Below are positions 1 to 6,919 of a stretch of 12,300 nt of DNA, one piece after another. The notes under the pieces were generated by a model, which saw nothing but the letters and a program-made list of their open reading frames with translations, was not told where the DNA came from and ran no database searches. Made by a program: the position numbers and the translations under genes. The DNA comes from Ignavibacteriaceae bacterium (GTDB taxonomy: Bacteria > Bacteroidota > Ignavibacteria > Ignavibacteriales > Ignavibacteriaceae): the NCBI GenBank assembly GCA_023231105.1, contig JALNWB010000122.1, forward strand, positions 1-12,300, written 5' to 3'. The first letter of the stretch is position 1. Each line of letters starts with the position of its first letter.

Positions 1-1
1 A

Positions 2-1228
2 TGCCCGCCGTGTGAAGCGCTTGCAAGCAAGTTTGAATCGTTAGCGGATGTTTACGGCGATGATATAAAATTTGTAAAAATACACCGCCAGGAAAACCGG
101 GACTTAGCTGTTTCGTTGGGAGTTTCTTCTTCTCCAACACTTTTATTTTATGAAAATGGTGAACAAAAAGGAAAGCGATTATCAGGTGGTATAAAACGAT
201 CCGAGATTGTTGAAAATCTTGAGTTGCTTATTTCAAATGAAAAAGCAACCGAATTGAAATCTAACATTGAGACTAAAAAAACAGAGTGCGATGTACTGAT
301 AATCGGCGGCGGTCCGGCAGGGTTAACAACTGCTATTTATACGGCGCAAGCAAAACTAAATACAATTGTTGTTGATAAAGATTTACCCGGCGGACAAGTT
401 AAAGTAACGCACTTAGTCAGTAACTATCCGGGATATTCCGAACCGATTTCCGGTTATATGTTGATGCATCATATGTCCGAGCAGGCTAAAGCTGCCGGTG
501 CGGATTTCAGATCGGCGGTTGATATTACCGAGATAGATCTTCAAAATAAATTTATTGTAGTTGACGGTGTTGAAACTATAAGCGCAAAGAAAATAGTTAT
601 TGCTACCGGTTCTTCACCGCGTCCGTTGAATGTTAAAGGAGAATTGGAGTATAAAGGACAAGGAATTTCTTACTGCGCTACTTGCGATGCTAAATTTTTT
701 GAAGGAAAACACGTTGTGGTAATTGGCGGCGGGAATTCGGCGATTGAGGAATCTCTTTTCATAACCAAGTTCGCATCAAAAGTAACTATTGTTCATCAGT
801 TTGATAAACTTCAGGCGAATAAGCTAGCGCAGCAAAAAGCCTTTGCCGATCCGAAGATAGAATTTATGTTTGAATACGAACCGCGCGAATTTATTAAGAA
901 CGGTTCATCGGTAAATGAAGTGCTGGTTGAAAATCTTAATACGCACGAATTAAGCACAATCAACTGCGACGGCGTTTTTATTTTTGCCGGAATGATCCCG
1001 AACATCAGCGAAATAAAACAACATTTTGAGCTTGATAACTGGGGCTATCTTAAATCCGATACAAATATGAAAACAAATATTAAAGACGTTTACGCGGTTG
1101 GCGATGTTGCAAGTAAAGCATTCAGACAAATAACTACCGCAACTTCCGACGGCACGATTGCCGCCATCTCAATTTCAAAAGAGATTGAAATGGAAACTGA
1201 ACAACCGGTAGAGTTGGCGTACTCTTAA
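2..1228 (+). CDS. trxB: Thioredoxin-thioredoxin reductase fusion (5' end outside the window)
   Basis: Flavin- and disulfide-dependent reductase with its own thioredoxin in one cytosolic chain; expected to pass electrons from a nicotinamide cofactor via FAD to the TrxR CATC pair and on to thioredoxin. The frame is open from base 2, where the first codons read CPPC, the thioredoxin active site. Using the 408 visible residues: thioredoxin domain 1-77 with cis-Pro motif SSPT at 43-46; polar linker about 78-95; FAD-binding GGGPAG at 102-107; redox centre CATC at 225-228; second dinucleotide fold GGGNSA at 242-247; C-terminal FAD motif AVGD at 365-368. The ATG at 116 is not the start, because it lies inside the thioredoxin fold. 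The domain order (Trx first) is opposite to the Mycobacterium leprae fusion. The usual HRRDxxRA NADPH motif reads HQFDKLQA (265-272). A terminator follows 60 bp after the stop. Family assignment is firm; cofactor and partner are open. Confidence 0.92.
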   Translation, partial: CPPCEALASKFESLADVYGDDIKFVKIHRQENRDLAVSLGVSSSPTLLFYENGEQKGKRLSGGIKRSEIVENLELLISNEKATELKSNIETKKTECDVLIIGGGPAGLTTAIYTAQAKLNTIVVDKDLPGGQVKVTHLVSNYPGYSEPISGYMLMHHMSEQAKAAGADFRSAVDITEIDLQNKFIVVDGVETISAKKIVIATGSSPRPLNVKGELEYKGQGISYCATCDAKFFEGKHVVVIGGGNSAIEESLFITKFASKVTIVHQFDKLQANKLAQQKAFADPKIEFMFEYEPREFIKNGSSVNEVLVENLNTHELSTINCDGVFIFAGMIPNISEIKQHFELDNWGYLKSDTNMKTNIKDVYAVGDVASKAFRQITTATSDGTIAAISISKEIEMETEQPVELAYS

Positions 1229-1287
1229 AATAATAATCAGAAAATTGTTGGTGCAATCTGTCTAATTTGGATTTGCAAGCTATTAAG

Positions 1288-1317
1288 AAACCCTCATCGA
1301 AAGATGGGGGTTTTGTG
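1288..1317 (+). terminator. Rho-independent terminator after the reductase gene
   Basis: AAACCCTCATC (1288-1298) pairs with GATGGGGGTTT (1303-1313) around the loop GAAA, with one G-T wobble, and runs into a T-rich tail. It lies 60 bp past the reductase stop. The same hairpin recurs after the glycosidase gene (3237-3264). Base differences between the two copies exchange Watson-Crick and wobble pairs and keep the stem intact. Confidence 0.8.
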
Positions 1318-1517
1318 TTTAAATAACGATTTAAGAACAAAGATTAACGATTTTAGAAGTAAGAAGTTTTTAAAAACATCAAAAATCGAAATTCGTTAAT
1401 CCTTCCCGCCGCGGCGGGCTAAGATCAAAAAATATAAAGATTGTTAAATATTGGTAGAAATTAATAAACCACCCAAATCGAACTCCGTAGGAGTTCAATA
1501 TTTAATGAAATTGTTTT

Positions 1518-1546
1518 AAAAAGCCGAATGAAAGTTTGGCTTTTTT
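1518..1546 (+). terminator. Terminator-like hairpin closing repeat copy 1
   Basis: AAAAAGCCGAA (1518-1528) pairs with TTTGGCTTTTT (1535-1545) across the loop TGAAAG, with one G-T wobble, and ends in six T residues. The A-run on the 5' arm makes it potentially bidirectional. No gene ends directly before it, so it may be part of the repeat rather than a working gene terminator. Confidence 0.6.
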
Positions 1547-1675
1547 GTTTTAACAAGTTGTAAAAAATTATACCATTCTTTGCCAAACATTTCCATACAA
1601 ACAACAAATCCTATTTTTTTTGAAGGTCAATAATTGTGTAAATTATAGGCGCACTAAACGTCTTTTTATTTGTTT

Positions 1676-1702
1676 TTGATACAAATGATTTCCGCTTATA
1701 AC
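1676..1702 (+). promoter_or_regulatory. Possible promoter of the glycosidase gene
   Basis: TTGATA (1676-1681) and TATAAC (1697-1702) resemble -35 and -10 boxes, but the 15-bp spacer is short. The -10-like box lies 25 bp before the ATG at 1728. No good Shine-Dalgarno sequence is visible, as is common in Bacteroidota relatives. This is a weak call in AT-rich DNA. Confidence 0.25.
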
Positions 1703-1727
1703 TCAATCGCGCGTAATAAGATTTTAT

Positions 1728-3149
1728 ATGATTAAGAATTCAAAAAAATATTTAGTTTATCTTTTCATCTTCACGGCTTTAGTATCATGTGCAACGAATC
1801 CGGAGGCTCAAAAGACCGACTCAACATCAGCAGTAGAGTTCTGGCTCACTAATCCTGATAAATCAGCACTATTTCAGAAACAAATAGTAACCAAAACCAC
1901 TGTCACAGGTGGAACAGTGCCGGTTTTAGAAGTCTTCGAAACACAAACTTTCCAGTCAATCGATGGTTTTGGATGTGCTCTTACCGGTGGTAGCGCTATT
2001 CTTATTAATCAAATGGAAGCTGCTGCCAAAGAAACATTATTGAAAGAATTATTTGCGACGGACGCCAACAACATTGGTATCAGTTATCTGCGCATTAGTA
2101 TCGGTGCTTCCGATTTGAGTGATCGGGTTTTTACTTACAACGACCTGCCATACGGACAAACTGATACAGCAATGGCGCAATTTAGTCTTGAACCGGAACG
2201 TATAGATTTAATCCCCATCTTAAAACAAATTCTCGTAATTAATCCGGATATAAAAATTCTCGGATCACCTTGGACAGCTCCTGTCTGGATGAAAACCCAA
2301 AATTCTTCAGTTGGTGGAAGCCTGAAACCACAATATTACAGCGCTTACGCAAAATACTTTGTGAAATATGTTCAGGAAATGAAAGTTGCCGGAATTCATA
2401 TCGATGCGATTACAATTCAAAATGAACCCCTCTATGGCGGAAACAATCCAAGCATGCTCATGTCTGCGGCAGAGCAAACAACATTCATCAAAAATTATTT
2501 GGGACCTGCATTTAAAACAAATAATATTGATACTAAGATCATCATTTATGATCACAATGCCGATCGGACGGATTATCCAATAACGGTAATGAATGATCCC
2601 GAAGCAAAAAAATACATCAGCGGTTCTGCATTCCATTTGTACGGAGGAAGTATTGATGATCTATCAAAAGTTAAAGTAGCACATCCGGATAAAGATATTT
2701 ACTTTACGGAAATGTGGGTTGGTGCACCCGGAAATTTCCTCACTGATCTTAACTGGCATGTCAAGAACTTAATAATTGGCGGTATGCGCAACTGGTGTCG
2801 CAACGTGATTGAATGGAATCTTGCATCAGATCCAAACCAAGACCCGCATACTCCAGGAGGATGCACTGAATGTCTCGGTGCAGTAACAATTAACGGAAGC
2901 TCTGTTACTCGTAATCCGGCATATTACATTATTGCTCACGCAGCAAAATTTGTTCGTCCCGGTTCAGTACGTATTGCTTCTACGGTCTCCAGCACATTAC
3001 CAAACGTTGCATTCAAAACTTCCGATGGTAAAAGAGTGTTGATTGTACTTAATGATAGTCAAGGTATTCAAGTTTTTAAATTAGTGGCGGGAGAGAATAC
3101 TTTAACATATTCCTTAAAAGCCGGGGCAGTAGGAACCTTTGTTTGGTAA
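1728..3149 (+). CDS. GH30-family glycoside hydrolase, predicted lipoprotein
   Basis: Retaining beta-glycosidase of the glucosylceramidase / beta-1,6-glucanase type (GH30), probably displayed on the cell surface or in the periplasm. Residues 1-21 form a lipoprotein signal: KK near the start, hydrophobic core YLVYLFIFTALVS, and lipobox LVSC with Cys21 as the acylation site, which also supports the ATG at 1728. The (beta/alpha)8 catalytic domain begins near residue 66 (FQSIDGFGCALTGGSA at 75-90). SPWTAPVWMK (180-189) is a typical family strand. The acid/base Glu233 is in TIQNEP (229-234) and the nucleophile Glu328 in YFTEMW (325-330). A Cys pair in GGCTECLG (377-384) and a C-terminal beta-sandwich from about 410 complete a normal 473-residue length. 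The gene stands alone, with no SusC/SusD pair beside it, and lies between two direct repeats. Family is confident; subfamily and substrate are not. Confidence 0.92.
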   Translation: MIKNSKKYLVYLFIFTALVSCATNPEAQKTDSTSAVEFWLTNPDKSALFQKQIVTKTTVTGGTVPVLEVFETQTFQSIDGFGCALTGGSAILINQMEAAAKETLLKELFATDANNIGISYLRISIGASDLSDRVFTYNDLPYGQTDTAMAQFSLEPERIDLIPILKQILVINPDIKILGSPWTAPVWMKTQNSSVGGSLKPQYYSAYAKYFVKYVQEMKVAGIHIDAITIQNEPLYGGNNPSMLMSAAEQTTFIKNYLGPAFKTNNIDTKIIIYDHNADRTDYPITVMNDPEAKKYISGSAFHLYGGSIDDLSKVKVAHPDKDIYFTEMWVGAPGNFLTDLNWHVKNLIIGGMRNWCRNVIEWNLASDPNQDPHTPGGCTECLGAVTINGSSVTRNPAYYIIAHAAKFVRPGSVRIASTVSSTLPNVAFKTSDGKRVLIVLNDSQGIQVFKLVAGENTLTYSLKAGAVGTFVW

Positions 3150-3236
3150 GACAATAAACCACGACGAATTTGTATCGCGATTTTATTTTTCTCGTGCCTG
3201 TCGCAGCGGAGTGGTGGACTATTCCCGCTACTCTAA

Positions 3237-3268
3237 AAAACCCTTATCGGAAGATGAGGGTTTTGTGT
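3237..3268 (+). terminator. Rho-independent terminator after the glycosidase gene
   Basis: AAAACCCTTATC (3237-3248) pairs with GATGAGGGTTTT (3253-3264) around GGAA, with one wobble pair, followed by a T-rich tail. It lies 88 bp past the glycosidase stop. It is the counterpart of the hairpin at 1288-1313. Confidence 0.8.
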
Positions 3269-3459
3269 TTTAAATAAAAATATAAGAACAAGGATTAACG
3301 AATTTAGAAGTAAGAAGTTTTTAAAAACATCAAAAATCGAAATTCGTTAATCCTTCCCGCCGCGGCGGGCTAAGATCAAAAAAAATAAATATTGATAGAA
3401 ATTGATAAACCCACCTAAAACGAACTCCGTAGGAGTGCAATATTTAATGAAATTGTTTT

Positions 3460-3488
3460 AAAAAGTCGAATGAAAGTTCAGCTTTTTT
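3460..3488 (+). terminator. Terminator-like hairpin closing repeat copy 2
   Basis: AAAAAGTCGAA (3460-3470) faces TTCAGCTTTTT (3477-3487) across TGAAAG, then a T-run. One mismatch and one wobble make it weaker than its partner at 1518-1546. Read on the other strand it could help stop hsdR transcripts, though it is about 200 bp beyond that gene. Confidence 0.45.
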
Positions 3489-3688
3489 GTTTTTGCTAAA
3501 ATGTAAATTATTAAGTTGAGTTAGCTAACCTTTTTAAATTGCTGTTTATTTCTTTCAAAAACCTCTGGTGTTTTAGAAACCTCGTTTTTTCCCCTCACTA
3601 GCATTGGAGTTCCGATAAAAATCGAAATAAAATTCTTTTCGGAGTGCTGACTTGTTAGCTCTTGTACAAGCTATGGTTTCAGCGTTGG

Positions 3689-6600
3689 TTATACTGTTGC
3701 TCTTGCATAAGCACTGTAATTTCCTCCGGGATAGTTTGAATAAATGTGTTGGTAAACCGAAATTGTTTTTTCATTTACATCATCGTCTGAATAAGTTTTC
3801 ATCGGCAAATTTAAAAGGTAATTGTTAATTGTCTGCCATACTTGCGAAGAAATTTGTCTGCTTTCTCTCCATCGTTCATTTTTCAGTTTTTGTTCTTTGA
3901 GTTTCTCCAAAGTTTCAACAGCAACTTTTTTCACCTGCTTGATTTCTTCCTGTTCAAGTATTTTACCTTCTTTCAATAAATCATATATCGCTAAAGTTTC
4001 TTCTGATAATCCTTCTCTCATTGCTCTGCTTTCTTCAACTGTCAGGTCACGGATGTAAGTATTGAGATTGTCAAATGCCTTAACCGTGTCCTCCAAACTT
4101 TTCCCTTTGTTGTATTCGTCAATGATTTCTTTGTAGCGTTCATAAAATTTTATCCGCAACGGATTTTCTCTTATCATCTGCTCTAACTTTTTTCCAACTG
4201 CTTCCTGCAAGTCAAACATAACGGGATTCTTCCTATCAGTCCTTGCAAATGCTGCTCGAAGTTTATCAAAGTCAAGATTTGAAAGGTCAATGTAAACTCC
4301 AGCAGTTTCGCCAACTTTATTCGGATTCACTGATACACTTTCGTTCACGATTTGCTGCAACTGAACAATGATGTCTGTTACATCTGCCTCTCTTACTTGT
4401 TGATTCAATTTGTTGTAAATTGCTTCAATCGCATTGAACTGACGAAGGAATGGTTTCACTTGTTCTTCGGGATAGAGTGCATGATACTTTTTGAAAACTT
4501 CCCGCGCCATTATTTCAAATTTTGTTCGTGTGGTTTCATTCAGGCAAATAGAGTCAATTGCTTTTGTGATGTTTCCTAATTTAAGCATCGGCTTCACACT
4601 TGCATTGCTTAAATCATTCAGGTTAAAACCCAACTCAGCTAAATATCCTTTCACTTGCCGAATCGTCTCTTTCAATTCTTCTGCAAGTTGAATAAGCAGT
4701 TCAAATGGTTTTTCCCCACCACCGTTTTCTCCTCCTTGTCCATTTCCACTTCCTCCGTTTCTACCGCCTTCACCATAAACGCTGTATGCTTTTTCCAACT
4801 GTTTGTAAACATTTCCGTAGTCCACAATCAATCCGTTTTCTTTTTCATCACCATACACACGATTTGCACGGGCAATAGTTTGCATGAGTGTGTGTCCTTT
4901 AATTGGCTTGTCTAAATACATTGTGGAAACACAAGGCACATCAAAGCCCGTAATCCACATAGCGCAAACTATTACCAAACGGAACGGATGCTCAGGGTCT
5001 TTAAACTCCTTTTCCAAATCCCTCGTCGGGTCATTCATTTTTCTACGATGTCTTTCAATATCCAAACCCAGTTTTCTGAATTTGTCAATTTCATTTTGCT
5101 CAGGACTAACAATCACACACACTTCTGTGCTTTCAACCTTTTGCAATTTTCTTTTCAGTTGCAATTCTTCCTGTTCATCAGTTGATTTTTCAATTCGTTT
5201 TTTCAAATCTTCAATGTATGGTTGCCAATGCTTCATTGTCAAATCAAACATCCTCACTGCTGTCGGCTTGTCCAAAGCAACAAACATGGCTTTGCCCTGA
5301 TACCCTCTTTCATTGAAATGCCAAACCAAATCTTTTGCAATTTCATCAAGTCGTGGCTCTGCTGTGAGCACTACATAATCCTTCTGAAACAGATAAGTGA
5401 GTTGTCTGCGTTGGTCGTCAGTGAGATTTTCATTTTCCAAAATCTCCGCCATCTGGTTATCAATTACAGGATTTTCAATTCCTAATTTTTCTCCACGATT
5501 TAAGTAACGAAGTGGCAATGTTGCACCGTCATCAATTGCCCGTTTGAAATCATACACCGAAACATACTCACCGAAAATATTTTTCGTGAGTTCTTCTTCT
5601 TCCTTGATAATAGGGGTTCCTGTAAAACCTAAATATGAAGCATTTGGAATTCCATTGAATCGCATGTTACGGGCAAATGTACCTCCCTGTGTTCGGTGTG
5701 CTTCATCAGAAATTACAATTATGTTTTGCCGGTTTGTGATTAAAGGATATTCATTTTCTTTTTCGGGATTGATTGAGAATTTATGAATGAGGGAGAATAC
5801 ATATTTGTGATTTGCTTTCAGTAACTCGCGAAGATGTTCTCTATTTTGTGCCTTTGGCTCGTGTCCTCTTATTGCTGAAACTGCATCTACACCTGTGAAT
5901 GTATCATACAATTGTGTTTCCAATTCGCTACGGTCTGCCACAACTAAAAAAGTATATGAACCGCCAAACTTGCGGTGAATTTTCTGACAGATAAAAACCA
6001 TTGAGTAACTTTTTCCGCTTCCTTGGGTGTGCCAAAATACACCGAGTTTTCCTTTCATGTCTTCAATCGTTTTTACTTTCTCTAAAACTTTATTCACTCC
6101 AATGTATTGATGGTTCCTTGCCATCAGTTTCACTATGTCTCCACCGCTATCATCAAACAAAAGGAAATTTTCAAAAATATCCATCAACTTTTCTTTTGCA
6201 CAAATTCCTCTTAGCATCGTATCCAAACTGACAACACCTTCTTCGTTTTCTTCAATTCGTTTCCAATCAAGAAAAAACTTATAAGGGCTTGTTATTGTTC
6301 CAACTTTTGCATCCGTTCCGTTACTGAGAATGATGAAAGCGTTGCAATGGAATACCTGTGTAATGGTGTCTTTATAATCTTTAAGATTATCTTCATAAGC
6401 ATTTCGTAAGTCTCTGTGATGCGCCTTCAATTCAAAAAACACCAATGGAATTCCATTTACAAATCCAATTACATCTGTTCTACGATTGTAAAGTTCTCCA
6501 ACTATTTCTAATTGGCGGACAGCAAGAAAATCATTGTTCTTGTAATTATCAAAATCAAAAACACGAAGTTTCTTTTTCTCCAACTCCCCGTTGCTGTTTG

Positions 6601-6919
6601 TATAACTTACCGGAACCCCATCAGTGAGTAACACATATTTTTCTTTGTTGATTCTGCCTAAAGTTTTGTCTGCAATTTTTTGTTCTATCTGCTCGATGGC
6701 TTGTGTGTAGGCAATCTCCGGCAAACCTTTGTTGTATTCTTTGAGCGCCACCAATAAATACCTTCTAAGTATTACTTCGCTTTTGGTTTCTCTACCAAGC
6801 AAACCATCATCACCCAAAGTTTCATTCTTCCAGGCATACACAACCTTCCAGTCAAGTTCTTCTAAAACTTGTTGTGTCGCGGTTTCAATCAATGCATCTT
6901 CTGAGTATTCGTAGCTCAT
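3689..6919 (-). CDS. hsdR: Type I restriction enzyme, R (endonuclease/translocase) subunit
   Basis: Motor and nuclease subunit of a type I restriction-modification complex; it joins the M2S core, pulls DNA by ATP hydrolysis and cuts at a distance from unmethylated sites. The 1076 residues match the usual length. The N-terminal PD-(D/E)xK nuclease shows Asp149 and the pair Glu163-x-Lys165 in FFELKAHHRD. The superfamily 2 motor has Walker A HTQGSGKS (297-304), motif II DEAH (405-408), motif III FTGTP (432-436) and motif VI QTIARANR (680-687). A glycine-rich run at 716-735 separates the motor from a long helical C-terminal domain that should dock on HsdM. The start ATG abuts the helicase stop (TAAATG), with AGAGGA about 10 nt upstream as a plausible ribosome site. 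Last gene of the four-gene operon. No frameshift or missing catalytic residue is seen, so it should be active. Confidence 0.96.
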   Translation of the reverse strand: MSYEYSEDALIETATQQVLEELDWKVVYAWKNETLGDDGLLGRETKSEVILRRYLLVALKEYNKGLPEIAYTQAIEQIEQKIADKTLGRINKEKYVLLTDGVPVSYTNSNGELEKKKLRVFDFDNYKNNDFLAVRQLEIVGELYNRRTDVIGFVNGIPLVFFELKAHHRDLRNAYEDNLKDYKDTITQVFHCNAFIILSNGTDAKVGTITSPYKFFLDWKRIEENEEGVVSLDTMLRGICAKEKLMDIFENFLLFDDSGGDIVKLMARNHQYIGVNKVLEKVKTIEDMKGKLGVFWHTQGSGKSYSMVFICQKIHRKFGGSYTFLVVADRSELETQLYDTFTGVDAVSAIRGHEPKAQNREHLRELLKANHKYVFSLIHKFSINPEKENEYPLITNRQNIIVISDEAHRTQGGTFARNMRFNGIPNASYLGFTGTPIIKEEEELTKNIFGEYVSVYDFKRAIDDGATLPLRYLNRGEKLGIENPVIDNQMAEILENENLTDDQRRQLTYLFQKDYVVLTAEPRLDEIAKDLVWHFNERGYQGKAMFVALDKPTAVRMFDLTMKHWQPYIEDLKKRIEKSTDEQEELQLKRKLQKVESTEVCVIVSPEQNEIDKFRKLGLDIERHRRKMNDPTRDLEKEFKDPEHPFRLVIVCAMWITGFDVPCVSTMYLDKPIKGHTLMQTIARANRVYGDEKENGLIVDYGNVYKQLEKAYSVYGEGGRNGGSGNGQGGENGGGEKPFELLIQLAEELKETIRQVKGYLAELGFNLNDLSNASVKPMLKLGNITKAIDSICLNETTRTKFEIMAREVFKKYHALYPEEQVKPFLRQFNAIEAIYNKLNQQVREADVTDIIVQLQQIVNESVSVNPNKVGETAGVYIDLSNLDFDKLRAAFARTDRKNPVMFDLQEAVGKKLEQMIRENPLRIKFYERYKEIIDEYNKGKSLEDTVKAFDNLNTYIRDLTVEESRAMREGLSEETLAIYDLLKEGKILEQEEIKQVKKVAVETLEKLKEQKLKNERWRESRQISSQVWQTINNYLLNLPMKTYSDDDVNEKTISVYQHIYSNYPGGNYSAYARATV

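Larger units (their letters stand above)
1287..1551. repeat. Structured intergenic repeat, copy 1
   Basis: About 265 bp, matched almost end to end by 3237-3493 in the same orientation; bases 1352-1432 are identical to 3303-3383 (81 bp). Substructures in order: terminator hairpin (1288-1313); an inverted repeat, here imperfect, with arms near 1339-1353 and 1390-1404, enclosing a GTTTTTAAAAAC palindrome; the palindrome CCCGCCGCGGCGGG (1405-1418); a 10-bp inverted repeat (TTAAATATTG 1444-1453, CAATATTTAA 1496-1505) enclosing the hairpin GAACTCC-GTA-GGAGTTC (1480-1496); and a second hairpin with T-run (1518-1546). No coding frame or transposase is present. It could be a non-autonomous mobile repeat or a duplicated 3'-end RNA processing/termination element; the sequence does not decide. 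Confidence 0.85.
1229..1727. other. Gene-free stretch between the reductase and glycosidase genes
   Basis: No supported coding sequence in these 499 bases. The first half is filled by the structured repeat (1287-1551) with a terminator at each end. The rest, 1552-1727, is AT-rich leader of the downstream glycosidase gene with only a weak promoter-like pair. The short minus-strand frame over 1134-1340 is an antisense shadow with no family resemblance. Confidence 0.8.
3237..3493. repeat. Structured intergenic repeat, copy 2
   Basis: About 257 bp, direct-repeat partner of 1287-1551. Here the central inverted repeat is perfect over 15 bp: AAGGATTAACGAATT (3290-3304) and AATTCGTTAATCCTT (3341-3355), with GTTTTTAAAAAC (3317-3328) in the loop. 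The palindrome CCCGCCGCGGCGGG follows directly (3356-3369). The outer arms TAAATATTG (3386-3394) and CAATATTTA (3438-3446) enclose a GAACTCC-GTA-GGAGTGC hairpin (3422-3438) that has lost one outer pair. The closing hairpin is at 3460-3487. Together with copy 1 it brackets the glycosidase gene. Confidence 0.85.
3150..3688. other. Gene-free stretch between convergent glycosidase and hsdR genes
   Basis: No supported gene in these 539 bases. The left two thirds is repeat copy 2 with its two hairpins. The remainder, 3494-3688, is the 3' flank of hsdR on the minus strand. It contains two perfect 10-bp palindromes, GTTAGCTAAC (3520-3529) and CTTGTACAAG (3661-3670), and a weak bulged hairpin near 3610-3642 bounded by TCCGA and TCGGA. 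No clear terminator for hsdR is seen. Confidence 0.75.

Noticed and set aside
116..1228. A stand-alone thioredoxin reductase starting at the ATG at 116
   Set aside because: The frame is open upstream to base 2 and encodes CPPC and the rest of a thioredoxin fold; 116 lies inside that domain.
1287..3493. Insertion sequence or composite transposon carrying the glycosidase
   Set aside because: The flanking repeats encode no transposase, and no clear terminal inverted repeats or target duplications were found; kept as repeats only.
4884..5300. Plus-strand ORF of 138 codons opposite hsdR
   Set aside because: Antisense shadow of the well-conserved HsdR motor domain; its translation is Ser/Phe-rich with no family features.
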